Shown piece after piece: positions 1-11,900 of a stretch of 27,020 bases of DNA (the first letter of the stretch is position 1; each line of letters begins with the position of its first letter). Under the pieces are notes generated by a model. It was not told where the DNA came from. It saw only the letters and a program-made list of their open reading frames with translations, and ran no database searches. A program made the translations under genes and the position numbers. The DNA is from Klebsormidium nitens (taxonomy: Eukaryota; Streptophyta; Klebsormidiophyceae; Klebsormidiales; Klebsormidiaceae), in NCBI GenBank assembly GCA_000708835.1, contig DF237816.1, positions 1 through 27,020 of the forward strand, read 5' to 3'.

Positions 1-703
1 CACCACCATAGTCACAGTCCGGCGGTCGGTTGGCAGTCTGCCGATCGTACGTTCCGTTTCCACTGCCAAACTTTATCATATGCATTTAATAAATGCTATA
101 ATAATCCAGAAATTGATTGGATTTCCGTTGTTCCGCTGCCGACAAGGACACCGGATTCCGACTTAAAATCTCCCCTGTGGTCAAGATTAGCGGGCCCCTA
201 TGTTCATTTATGGTCGCGGCACGGGAGGGTGTTAACACAGAAAAAAAATCCGGAGACACTAATATAATAGTGTACTTTGTCCTACTTGCCCCACTGCCCT
301 CCCTGCCCTCCGGTTCCGTCCAACCGGTACACTCGCGAAACAACAACGTACACCACAGACTTCAAGGTACGTACCGTCGTTGAACGACCTTTTCAAACCA
401 AGAAATTAGTTCTGGCTTTGTGTAAAATTTTGCCAGATTATTGGAGCAAAGATTTTCCTGGTTAAGGCTTGGATTGACAACAACACGGTATATAATACAA
501 GGGTCTTAATCAGGGGTTAATGGGTTTGTGTGAAATGAAAAACGTGATTAACTACGTGTTGAAAAGGAGATGGTGTGAAAAGGTCATGCGACTCGGTAGA
601 AGGCCTACCGTACGGTACTCACTGCTCAGCTTCAAGGTTCCGCGTCGACCGAAAACTGCTGGGCTCACAACAGCAGTCGGCACAGGGGTCGGCACAGGTT
701 TTT

Positions 704-732
704 AGCTCGCCCATATTTATATGGGGCGAGCT
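704..732. repeat. Near-perfect hairpin
   Basis: AGCTCGCCC-ATAT and ATATGGGGCGAGCT pair over about 13 bp around a 2-4 base centre. Just upstream GTCGGCACAGG occurs twice in tandem (678-700). Function unknown. Confidence 0.7.
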
Positions 733-1206
733 GTAGCGGTCATCCGGATGTGGGGTCCGTCTGGCATTTTATTTCGCTGTACGACGTCACCGTGTTTAGG
801 TGGTTAAATTCGCCGGTGGCGTCATACTGTGTATTTTCGAAAAGTTTAGGATTCTGTGAAATCCACTGTGAGTAAGGCCTTAATGTACAGCAAAATCCTA
901 CCAACGAGAACCAAAAGATCTAATGAGCCCGTTCCTCGTCATACGACATAATCCAACGCCGTGTTTTTGCGGTTTTTTCGGGAAAGGGCAAACCAACTTG
1001 AGATTTTTCCTTAAGCTCCTTTTTTCACCTTTGAATCGTGTTAAGGTCTAACGTGCCAGTTTAACCCATTTTTCCCGGCGGTGCCGGGACGCACGACAAT
1101 TTCCGTTTGGCCGCGTTTGGCCTGATTTTAGCAGTACATCGGAAACTGCTGCGTGGGGTATTGCTCCGGTCAGCTCTGAGATGAGAATTGCTACCATACT
1201 TTAGAC

Positions 1207-1385
1207 CGGGGCGCCCTCCCACCCACCCAAACGCAAGAGTCTCATATGATGTGACTAGAAACTCTTCAGATCTTTGGTTTTAGTGCAACCTAAAATGCTC
1301 AATATTGTACCGGGGCCCGCACGGGAATCAATCTTGCCCTCCCACCCGCCCCACGCAAGCGAATCGGGGCGCCCTCCCACCCACC
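1207..1385 (+). repeat. Three dispersed copies of a CCCTCCCACCC motif
   Basis: GGGGCGCCCTCCCACCCACC occurs near 1208 and 1366, with a variant CCCTCCCACCCGCCC near 1336. Two are followed by ACGCAAG. Spacing about 30-130 bp. Confidence 0.65.
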
Positions 1386-1437
1386 CTCATTAAAGCTTTT
1401 CTATTTTATAATGCTTTCTATAAAGAGGCGAGCTGCT

Positions 1438-1665
1438 AAATCCGCCGAAGGCGGATTGTGTCGTCCTAGTTGGAAATGTCGGCTCAAAGCCGACTGCCTC
1501 CCAAATTCATCGGCTTCTTGCTTGGATTTTTGGGTACTTGTCGGCTTTTGGCAGAGGGCCCTGCCTCTGGTGTCGGCTTTCGAGCCGGGTACTTTTCAAT
1601 TTTGTCGGCTTTTCCCAAAATCTTGTGTCCTGGGGTTCACTGTTAGTCGGCTTATGCCGACCCCT
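1438..1665. repeat. GTCGGCTT-rich block with small palindromes
   Basis: TCGGCTT/TCGGCTC recurs about seven times. Several copies form short hairpins: AATCCGCCGAAGGCGGATT (1439-1457), GTCGGCTCAAAGCCGAC (1479-1495) and GTCGGCTTATGCCGAC. The 163-codon frame across it looks like a by-product of the repeat. Confidence 0.6.
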
Positions 1666-1977
1666 GGAAGCCTCTCGAGTCACAAGCTTTGCATCTCCGA
1701 TCCGCGTACAGCTTTGTACACTGCCTCTCTAGCAAAATTTTGTACCAGGTCTGTATTTCTCATGCCACGTGATCGATCGAAGGGTTCTCATTGGTCCGAA
1801 GGACCGGAGATGAGCGCTCAGACATTTCGGTCGACGCAAAACCTGTCGCGATGTGGCATCTGCAGGCTCCGAGATTTTCTGGAGTCTGCAAACCAGCCCT
1901 GAGCAGTCTGCCAGTGACTGCAATATTGTGCATTGCTGCTTGCATGCATGCATTGAATTTTGATGCAACCGCCTGTT

Positions 1978-2360
1978 GCCGTACCAGGTAGGGTACGTTG
2001 CTACGTGTACGGTTTAGGCACTACCGCAGATATATGTATACGGTATGTACTATGTACCGATATCTGGAGGTTCTTCCATGCAGTGAATTGGTAGAGCAGA
2101 CTGCCGTACCTACTGTCAGTATACCGGTACCCGTACTGTGGGTATGTACCGTACCGGTCCTGCTTCAAGCCTTGAAGGCTCATAAGGTACCGTGGTCCGC
2201 ATAACATGTAGGTAGGTAGGTACCGGGCGCTCAAGTGGCTGACCTTTGGGCTCTCGAGTTGAATACGGTATGGTGTGTACGACGAGGTACGGTACCCAAG
2301 GGCCAAGAAGGATTGAAGCCTCCAGGTTTGTACCGTACGATAGATTTACCGTATTGAATA
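1978..2360. repeat. GTACC/GGTAC-rich block
   Basis: Variants of GTACCG, CGGTAC and GGTACC occur dozens of times on both strands, including TACCGGTACC- and CGGTACGGTACC-like palindromic runs and a (GTAG)-type run near 2210-2222. No gene found; it abuts the MITE-like element. Confidence 0.6.
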
Positions 2361-2366
2361 CCAGTA

Positions 2367-2822
2367 TGGCCCTCTTCCATCTAGCGGTCGGTCTTCCTTT
2401 CCTAAATTCCCATTGGCCAAAACCCCCTTTTAATACGGAGAACCGGTCTTACACTGAGCGGTCTTCCGAAAACTTCCGTGCCACGTCGGCGGTCAAGAAG
2501 TATTTATTTTACTACCGCTGGATTCCGCCGGTACTGAAATAATCCCACCGGTCTTCCGAATTGATCGGTGAACTCGGCCAATGAGAAGGCGGCGCGCACC
2601 GTGGGGGCTCGAAACCCAATGATTGAGTACAAGTCTGCACTGGTGTTTCCCTTTTCAACACGAAGACCGACCGGAAGAAGGACCGGAGACCTCTTCCATT
2701 GAGTAGCGGTCGGTCTTCAATCTTCTAAATTCCTATTGGCCAGCTTCACATTCCTCCGGTCTTTCTAGCTGGTCTTCCATTTTTGAATTCACGAAGACCG
2801 ACCGCTAGATGGAAGAGGGGCC
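2367..2822. mobile_element. MITE-like element with terminal inverted repeats
   Basis: Left arm 2368-2396 (GGCCCTCTTCCATCTAGCGG then TCGGTCTTC) is repeated inverted at 2793-2822 with a single extra base. TA flanks both ends (2365-2366 and 2823-2824), a possible TA target-site duplication. No transposase frame lies inside the 456 bp. A direct internal copy of the left arm (2691-2742) and an inverted one (2661-2674) suggest nested or rearranged insertions. Confidence 0.75.
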
Positions 2823-2824
2823 TA

Positions 2825-3798
2825 TGTACGATAGTTTATATCGAAATTTAAAATGAGTAGATTGAGCATATTGAGCTATATACGTAATATATTTAACCAC
2901 CCTTGAGGCGACGGGTGGAAATAACCAATTAAATCTGGGTTTATAGTGGGTGCGTGAGCGCAAGCAGATAGGTAGATTTCAATTTTCAGGGTTTACTATT
3001 TGGGCTGTTTTATTAGCTGGAAGTTCATCGTTCATAAATTCCTAGGCGATTAGTCTTGACGAAGGAGTTTTCTGGAGTCGACCGTGTCCGATTATCGATA
3101 TTGCGTGACGCGGCCGTGGTCAGCGCCGATTTGGAAAATCTGCTGATGTCAATGACAAGAAATGAGTCCGGTCGGAATCTGACTCCTGAGTACTGACTGC
3201 CGACGTCAGTCACGCACCGCAAATGCTGGCGCAAGACCGGACGGCGAAGGCGGCGTTTCTCCTAGCAGTACTCCCTTCGCTGTGTCATCTCTTTCTGTCC
3301 AAACATGGACACCCACAAATTGACACTCAATATTTATATGGCTCCTCGGATCCGGATTCCGGTTCCCAGGCTCGCTGTCATGGTAGGTACGTCAGAACCA
3401 GACTCCGAAGTCAGCACTGCGGAGTCCGGACAGAGCCTGTAGCGTCATAAAATTGCCGGTGCCAGCATTCTACCGGCTTCCTTACATCCCTACCGGCTGA
3501 CTGGGCGGTTTAGACTACCGGGTGACTGTCCAACATGGGCGCCTAGATCTATCTTAGCCGGCTCTCTCAACCGGTGGGTTCCAATAGACACCGGGGCATC
3601 TTTCATTTCAGGCCGGTTTCCTCTAGGAGCAGTGCTCAGTTGGTCGCAAATCATGAAGCTGATGACTCGGTGTCACCGTCTTCTTCAGATCAGCTGAGCT
3701 GGTTGAAAAGAAATGAGAGGCTGACCTTTCTCTTTGCCCCGCAGAAAATGGAGGCGGGGTTGGAGTCTCAGACTCAGAGATCTGGGCCGCAAAGCTAG
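2825..3798. other. No gene recognised
   Basis: AT-rich to about 3050, then mixed composition with scattered CTACCGG/CCGGTT motifs (3450-3600). No domain, RNA gene or long frame found. Confidence 0.5.
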
Positions 3799-3996
3799 GG
3801 GGATGCCTCTTTCGCCGGATGGAGAAGGCGAGGATCAAGGAGTGCGCCTCGGTTTATATTTTCTGCTGAGAATATCAGGGGTGCAAGGACGAAGTCTGGC
3901 AAAGGCCTTGGAAACATGTCAGAAGAAGGATCGGACAGTGATTTGGTGGTTGTAGAGAACGATTGGAGGCTGCAGACCAGAGAGGAGCATGATTGA
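3799..3996 (+). other. Open acidic reading frame, possible gene fragment
   Basis: After a TAG at 3796 a frame runs 65 codons to TGA 3994-3996 and includes FSAENIRGARTKSGKGLGN followed by MSEEGSDSDLVVVENDWRLQ. The acidic composition and coherent charge pattern look protein-like, and VLLELDKKVQGVV follows the stop in the same frame. No family recognised; it may be a decayed gene, a missed upstream exon or chance. Confidence 0.2.
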
Positions 3997-5741
3997 GTGC
4001 TTCTAGAGCTGGATAAGAAGGTTCAGGGGGTTGTACCCATCTAAAACGAAGCAATGCAACCACATAGATGGTGAAGAAATCCGCGGTGTGCTTGGGGATT
4101 GCACCGGCACTGCCAGCTGAGGTACGCTCTGCCCTTGTTGGGCTCAGTTAGATGCAGTTTGGCATCGGTCTTCATCTCGGGGGTTGCTGTCCTAAAGTCC
4201 AGCCGCTGTCTTGCATACCCTGTACCTTTTCATCCGTTGTCTGGTTTGGTTTGACTTTGAAGCGGTTGCCACTTCAAGTACTTTGCTGAAATGCAGGGCG
4301 TTCAGTGGTCTGTTGTGAAACAAACACAGGCAGTGGCATCTTGTATACATCCTTCTCATGTAGCTTTATCCACCGCTTTTGTCAGTGAGTTCTGACATTT
4401 CAATGAAGGTAATCAGGGCGAGAAACCCTTGTCGAAGATAGCCTTTTTTAGTGCATTGTGTTTCTGCTGCCAACCTTTTGGCTTGCAATGCTTGGTGACC
4501 AATCTAACCTGGTGACCATCCAGTTTCAAAGTCACCTCTTTACCGTATGCCAAACTTGTTTGAGAGAACCTCGTCTTGTATTTGGGGAGTTGCAGGGGTG
4601 CATTTGGATGTTGCAAAACTCAAATATGGAGATCGTTGTAGCTTACTGCTTCTGATCTGATGATGGAGTCTTTAAGAAGTGATGAAGTGATACCATGTAT
4701 TGTTAGCTGTACCTAGTAGAGGGAAAGGCCAAGCTGCTTCAGATGCGTGTCAACCTTTTGGGAGTGTGGGGATTTGATACCTGTTGCAACACTGCCGTGC
4801 ATTACTGATACTGAAGTAGAGAAGCCTTTAATTCACAAGGTTTTGCTACTGTCTTTGCAATGAGAGGGTTGACAGGGTTGACCGGTTTGCTTGTCCCTGC
4901 GTGCTCATGTCGCATCTGATGCAAAGAACGCCCTTGGGAGGCTGTAAGCTGGTGCTCTTTCATTTGTAGTAGGTGCTGTTGCCTGCCTAAATCTAACTTG
5001 CAGGATCCTATGTCTTACCATGTTTCATCAAAAGAAACCATGAAGATTCGTGGGGCATGTAGCAGCTTGCCAAGTCTGTACATGCAGGACATCAATCTGA
5101 ACTCCTATTCCTTTCCTGTGCAGGTCGCCTGTACGTTCACAAAAGGTCACTTTAGTCAGCCTGACAGACAAGCACAGAGGCCAGTCAGACCCTTGGTTAG
5201 CCAGGCAACCCCATACGAAACCCTAATTTGTCAACCTACCCATATGGTTACCAACCGCTTAGCTCGTCGCCCTTTGTTGTAGCGTAGTCTTTGCCCACAT
5301 TCTTTTGGGACCATACAGTGCTGGCAAAACAGGCGACTTTCAATACAGCGCATAGGAAGGACAGGGACATCAGTCACAGCTTGCTGAAGCACCCGCCGAG
5401 GCTTTGCTCTGTCTGGACAAGTCCCGGGACTCAGCTTTGGTGGAAGTGACCTTACGTGTAGTGGCAAAGCTCGCAGGGTCAGTCTGTGAAGAGCAACAGG
5501 GCTTAAATGCGGCTTGCGCAAGCATACTTTGGCGGAAGCATAATTCTGAGTCAACTTAAGCAAATTCTCAGACAGTCAGCCGCCTTTTCGCATACACCTT
5601 TGCAGTGAACTAGCTAATTGGACCAATGCACTCAATGCACTCAGCTGGCAGGCCATGCCTGGGTTGCAGCCAGTCGCGGTTCCAGCAGCTCCCACCACTG
5701 TGGCTTAGACTCCAAGTCACTGCCTAGCAGAAAGGGTAGAA
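3997..5741. other. Upstream region of gene A
   Basis: No domain-bearing frame and no convincing TATA box. It should include the promoter and 5' leader of gene A, possibly with a leader intron, but the transcription start cannot be placed by eye. Confidence 0.45.
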
Positions 5742-5968
5742 ATGGAGAGCGAGCGCCTTAAGTCATATAGGAGATGGTATAAGGAGCTAGACGCCAGGAA
5801 GGCTGAGCTAGAAGAGGAGGGTTTGGAAGACCCCCGCACGCTGAAGCTCCTGGAAGGGGAGCTGCGCTGCCTAGAGGAACTGATCACGCTGGACTCCCAG
5901 CTTATGTTGCACCTGCCTGATGCTTGTGGACAGGGAGGCCCTCCCGATGCTGAGAGTCTCGTTTCAAG
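5742..5968 (+). CDS. Gene A exon 1: coiled-coil N-terminus
   Basis: Starts MESERLKSYRRWYKELDARK and is rich in Lys, Arg, Glu and Leu, as expected for a coiled coil (residues 1-75, R76 split). The ATG at 5742 is the first Met after an in-frame TAG at 5706 and has purines at -3 and +4. The donor is AAG|GTGAGG in phase 2. The following 1,379-nt intron (5969-7347) holds no recognisable gene; a 13-bp tandem duplication (CCCTCGGGCACCA type) sits near 6091-6116. Confidence 0.75.
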
Positions 5969-8900
5969 GTGAGGCTTGCTGCTTCATCAGCTCATTCTGG
6001 CCATCTTACAGGGGGGGGCTTTTGTCCGAGCATGTGTACTGATAGCTTGGCCTTTGCAAGCATGATTGGCTCTTTTACAGAGCTGGGACCCTCGGGCACC
6101 ACCCTCGGGCACCTGCTAGTTGTCTTAGATGAATTGGCTGTACCTTCTTAGGAAGGGAAGGTGAACTCTTAGCGGACACCTGCTTTTAGTGTCAGGGGAA
6201 AAGTTGTAGAAGTTGGTGTTCCAGGGCTGAGGGCCACATGTATTGCAGCCCCCTTGTGCTTGGAAGTTTCGTGAGACTCACTGTGGGCAGCCAGACAAAA
6301 TCCTGAACGCAGGTTGCCTGCTTAAAATGCGATTCCTCTATGATGGAGATTGTCCAAGGTTGTCTTTGTCGCTGCTGAAAAGTTTTTCTGCTTGTCAAAA
6401 AGTTCTTACACTTGTTGCAAGTTGATATGGTTGTGCTTTGAATGAAGCATGGTCCTTTCACCGAAGTCTTGCTGAAGTTGGTGTTGCTCTAACATCCATC
6501 TTGCCCTCCCTGTCATTTTGAAGTTTTGTGTTTTTTCAGCTGGAGCCTCGATAAGCCCCGTATTGGTGTCGCGGAGCTCAGTGTGTAAACCTGGAGGGTC
6601 TATCTGCAGTGCCTCATCTCTTGTTGCTCAATAATGCGCTGTAATGTAGAACCTCCTCCTTCGTCCTGGAAAGAGGCTATTCATGGAAAGAAGTTTCAGC
6701 TGTAGCTTTCAGTATCAAAAGGAAGGCATCCTCGCAGCTTTCAGAGCTTCCTTTCGTTGCATTGACTTCACTGAGGCTGCAGTGTCTTAGCACGCCCCTT
6801 TGGTGAGCTTTTTGTGTCTCCTGCTTCTTGCAGTTTTCTCCTGCTATTTTGTTCTTTCTGCTAGGACAAACCTACAGGCACAGTTGCGCGCCTCTAGCTC
6901 TCAACCGAGCCCTGTTCCCCCTCCCACTCAAGTGCATGATTTATCTTTTCTCTCAACCACTTCCCCACTTCTCTTCCCCCCCTTCTTTACTTCTTGTCCT
7001 TCCTTCTCCCAGCGCTGTGCTGAAGCACTTTGAAAGCCTAGGTCCCTCCAACATATCTTTCTTCCTTTGTCTTTCCAGGCTCTTTGTCTAGGTCAGAAAC
7101 AGTGTCACTGGAGGGTTGAAGCTCCACTGTATTTGCATACTGTCCAGGGTGTCAGATATGCAGTCCTGAGCCCCTTCCTCTGCCTCTTCACCCTCAAAGG
7201 ATACCTGATTGTTGATATGGTTTCTATGTGAAACAAGTCTGTCTTCCTTTAGTATGACAGACGCACCTCCCTTTCTTTTCAAAAGATTAGAGGTGATGCA
7301 GGTTTCACAGGCACTTGGAATCCCAACGTTTTGTTTTCTGCCCCCAGAAACGTATCCACATGGCCAGGCGACAGCGGCCTCCCCCCGGTGGAAGGCCTCG
7401 ACCTCTCTCTAGTTACGGACATGCTCATCCTGAGCGCGACCTCCCCTTGGGTGGTATTTGTCGCGGAGCGCTTCAAGTGGAACACGGTCTACGTCTCGCC
7501 CAGTGCGAAAAGGCTCCTGGGGTGGCGGCAGCAGGAGCTGGTTGGCGTCCCTGTGAGCGACAGGTGTCATCCCGACGACGTGCCGACCATGCTCAATGTG
7601 AGTGTAGGGACCTCGCAGCTCAAACTGCTCAAAGTTTTTTCATAGTTCTTTCCAATCTCAACCAGCATTGAAACAAATGGTCACCTTTCCCAATTTCAGT
7701 GGCCGTATGAATCGTCTGTGCTATTCTACGCAGTCCACTTTGTGTGGTCCCAAATACCTGCAGCTTGATCTGTCTGTGGCATTGCTCTTTGGTGTCTGGC
7801 CCCTTCCATGAAAATTTTCAAACAGGTCTTCACTTTCTTTGTCACTATCAGTTGAAACGATTGCTGCTTGAGCAGTCTGGTGCAATGTTCAGCAGCTGTT
7901 AAGTATCACCCCCAGTGGCATTGTCATGCCCTCTTCTTGTAGTTTAGCTGGGCAATTACCGAATCTCGCTTGTCTATGTCAGTCATGTTAGGTAGTGCTA
8001 ACTTTACTTGGTCAAAGTGTGTCCAAGTTTGGATAGTCAAGCCCGCATCCTAAAAACCCTCCTCTAGTAGTTACAGCTTTTGAATGTAAGAACCTTCTAA
8101 GAACCAGCCCCCCTGGACAAGGGGTAACTGCTCAATATCAAGGCTGTGAGACCAAACTCATGTCAACCCAGTTTCCTCTGCGCTGGCGCACTTTCTCACA
8201 ATAATCCACTTTCCTCTGTGCTGATGCAGATGTTTAATGCGGGCGCAAACTCTTCCGGTAACAGCCTGTACTACCGGAGGATGCGGCGCGACCGGAGCTA
8301 CGTGGCAGTGCAAGGGACGGGGCGCATCCTCGGGCAGCGGTGGTTCGCTTGGATGGAGTTGCTAGTCGCCGAAGCAGAGCCAGCGCCGCCAAGCGGGGTT
8401 GGGGTAAGTATTGGTGGCAAGGTTTCTTATGAGCGTACTTACGTCTGGTTGATTTGGAGGTTGTGATTTTTGAGTGGAAGCCCGAGTTCGCATGGACGGA
8501 GTTACTGGTCGCTGAAGCAGAACCAGCACCGCCAAGCGGCGTTTTGGGGTAAGTTCCTGAGTGAAGTTAGGGCTCGGTTCAGTATTTCGAAGGTCTCGGT
8601 TTTGTTTGTTCTGTGAGTTGCTTTGTTTGCAGACAAGGTTAAGATACTTGTGGTTTATTGTGACGAAAGGTTGCTTCAATGGAGTTGCCGGTTGCCGAAG
8701 CAGAGCCAGCTCCGCCAAGGGAGCTGGGGTAAGGTTTTGTGCAACGTTTTCCCCGCTTGTTGGAGCTCTTGTTTATATTTGTTTTGTATGTGCAATGGTT
8801 GCAGACGAGGTGGAAATTGTGGCGATTAAGCTAACACTAGTTTGCTTGGCTGGAGATGTCGGTTGCCGAAGCAGAGCCGGCATTGCCAAGCTGGGCAGGA

Positions 8901-11900
8901 GTAGAGTTCTGTGCAAAGTTTTGCAGTCTGTTGAAGTTGTCATTCCGGGTAGTGGTGATGCGGTGTGGGCGTGACGGTCTCCTGCGAACCGCTTGGGTCT
9001 CCTGCGAGTCGTAATTGATGTGTCTATGTCTCTTGTCCGTCTGATTCAAAGGCGTCTCGCCAGGTCCAGATTATTGATCTGGCTGGCCAAGGCTACGTTT
9101 ACATGGTCAGTTTTCTTTTCAAGCAATTTTGTCCTTCAATCTGAAGGATGAAACCTCTTCTCCTTGGTTTTGCAAGATCGAAGCGTGCACCCGATCCACC
9201 AATCTTGCATTTATTCAAGTTGGTTTTTGTCCTCCTTTCCGTTTTCTTGATTCTGGTCGGACCTTCCAGAATGACTAGTGCACCTCTGTTCTGGACCTGC
9301 TTGAAAAATAGATGAGGTGACACCTATACTAAAGAGCACCCGCCCTCGTTTTTGCAGTCCCCAATGAGGCGTGCCAGCCCCCCCTCCCCCCCCACGTCAG
9401 CACGCTCACGGCTGATGAGGGCCCCCACCCCCCCGGACATGCCAAGCCTGCCGGCCACCGCTTTCTTCCCGGGGGCCGGCAACAGCTCTTTCGCCTCTTT
9501 CCCTGCGGGGGGCAACTCTCTCGCGTCGTCCCGCAACCTCTCCTCCCAGTCAATCAACGAGCTGGTCGCAATGCCGTCCGTCCGGCACTCTCTGGGGGGC
9601 AGCCCGCCAGCTGCCAGGCAGTCTTCGAGCGCCCCCCTGAACGAAAAGAAAGAGTTGGTTCACTCCATCGGGGGGTCATACGTGGAGCCGCAAAGGGCGT
9701 CCACTGGGGCTCTTCCAGTGGGGCCGCTAGAGATGGTGCGCCGGAAAGGGTCGCGGCCGACGTCTCCCCTCTCGGAGCAGGACTCGGAAGTGAGGAACTT
9801 AGCTGGAAGATTGAATGTTCATCACGTGCTTGTCACTTCCTCCGAGCTGATTCTTTGCACGGCTTTGGGTTGTACATCGACTAAGTCTTGTATGGCACAT
9901 CAGAAAAGGAGGCAGTTTCTGTTGAGACGTGGGGTCCACATTGGGCAAGCTTCCGCTCGTCACAAATCTCAATTATTGCATAGCACCTGGGCTGCTCGCC
10001 TCGCTTGCTCATCTTGCACTTTATGTATTCAGCGACCACATCATCAGAACTGTATTGCAAGGCAGTTTCACAATGTCTGGAAGGTTCACATTGAGTTTTG
10101 GTTCTGTCTCTCGACTCCGCCTTTCTCTTCCGCGACAATCGTTCTTGGCCATAGAGTTTCGAGTAGGGAGGAAGAAACGCGTCTTCTCTCGTTCCTGCAT
10201 CCCATTCTCTCTCAAGAGCTTTTGCAACCGTGTCTGATCATGAGAGGCTCGAGTAGGATCTGAACACAATCTTTCTGTCGCCCTTGCAGCAATCTTTCAA
10301 CAGCGGCCGTTACAACGGCCAAGACGTCCTGGGCTTCAGCCACAGTACCGGCGCCCTGGGGCTGAGCAGTTCCGCTCTCAACCGAACGATCCGCCCGTCC
10401 GAGGGACTTCGCTCAGAGACCCTCGTATCTATGGTGCGTCGCCCCCTAGTTTTGAGAGCTCTCTTTTGAAGCTTATCGCAGTGCAGGCTTTGTCCGAGGT
10501 TCTTCTTGCAATTACTTCGTGATTCCTCGGGAGTTCCCTTTTTCTATTGCTCCGCTCATGTTTGCCACTTCTCTTCTTTGCTGCACTTTTTGACAGGTGT
10601 CCTGGGCTGTGTAGCATGCATGAAAGCCCCTGAGATGATTGCTTGTGCTACAGAGCTGCCTCTAAGGCCTTCTCACCATAGCTCACTCCTGCATATTTCG
10701 TTACTTAATCGAGCTTTGCTGTGTACCCGGCTCTCCGCTTTTCATACTGTCCTCAGAACTGGCGCACTATTTCTTGACATTTGCGGGGACGAAGCTTAGG
10801 GGATTGCTGTGTTTCTACTGTCAAAACGCCGTTATACCCGGTCGTAAACTTCCTTTCATCTATGCATATCGACCCATTGGACCGGTCTTACTTTCCTTTC
10901 ATGTTCCAAAAGCTATTTCTTCGGTTATTGGTTCTGGATGTGCAAATGCTTTGATTACAGTTCTTGAATTCCGGATTTGCAAAAGCTTTTATCCAGTTCT
11001 TGGTTCCGGGTCACTGAAATTGTCTTCCTTCTCTTTCTGCAGAACTCCGCCGAGCGCCTGCGAACCCTTTCTCACCGCAGCTCCCTCCGGGGGTCCGGCT
11101 CGAGCGGAACTCCCAGCAACAGCTCCCCCAGTGTCGAGAACGGCGCCCCCCTTCTCCCGAGCGAAATCAAGTTATTCCCGCGCCAGGGGGCTCAAAATGA
11201 GCCGCACATGAGCCCCCCCTCGCAGCCGCTCTCGCGCAGCGGGAGCGGTTCCAGCGGCGGGGGGAAGTCGTTGCCCCCGGGGACTTCAAAAGTGGGGCTC
11301 GAGTTTGCGTACGGGGCCCTCGTCGGCGAGAAGGAGGGGGAGCGGGAGCTTCTGCGGACGTCCGTGGATTACGAGTCCGTTTTGGACGCGTCCGGTTTGG
11401 TGGGCACTCCGCTGTACAAGGAGGCGAGCAACGTGGATCTGGGTGAGTAAAGGAAGCCTTAAATTTTGCGAAAACGCCTTTCAAAACTTTTAGATCACCT
11501 CGCAGGCGTCTTAGACAAGATGGTTCTTGTTTGTACGTTTCCTCGCTTGGAGGTCATGCGTTCTAGGCCATTTAAACCGGACGTATGTAGTCAGTTTCCA
11601 ATTCTGGGTCAACACATATCCAGAATCCAGGGTCAAACTTTCGAGCCTCCAATTTCTACGGCCCCGGTCCACGAGGAATGTAAGAACGTTGCTAGTGAAT
11701 CTTTACTTCCTTCTTTTTTCGCGCGGTAAGGTTGTTCTCCCGGTTCCGATGTTGAATATCCAATCGCTCCGGAATCTGAGCGGAGGCCGCTGTTAAACTC
11801 GTTGATGAGGCTTCGGTCGTTAAACAAAGTCGCTCCCCTCTCAGCGACAACTGAAGTTGTGGTTTGAGAGAATGTTCAAAACTCGACGGAGTATCGTCCT

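Larger units (their letters stand above)
1..2366. other. No gene recognised; repeat-bearing upstream sequence
   Basis: Frames are short, overlapping and without domains. The content is the hairpin at 704-732, the CCCTCCC copies, the GTCGGCTT block and the GTACC block. Confidence 0.6.

Noticed and set aside
1411-1902. 163-codon plus-strand open frame
   Set aside because: Spans the GTCGGCTT repeat block, has no domain and no coding-like composition.
2083-2112. TTGGTAGAGCAGA, resembling a tRNA D-arm
   Set aside because: No matching acceptor stem, anticodon arm or GGTTCRANTCC T-arm follows; it lies in the GTACC-rich block.
8561-8974. 137-codon open frame
   Set aside because: Runs through the four-copy exon-3 repeat in a frame different from the conserved VAEAEPAPP peptide.
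9790-10260. Extension of gene A exon 5 as one long exon
   Set aside because: The donor GAA|GTGAGG at 9789 and acceptor before 10290 give a clean phase-0 join, and composition changes sharply after 9790.
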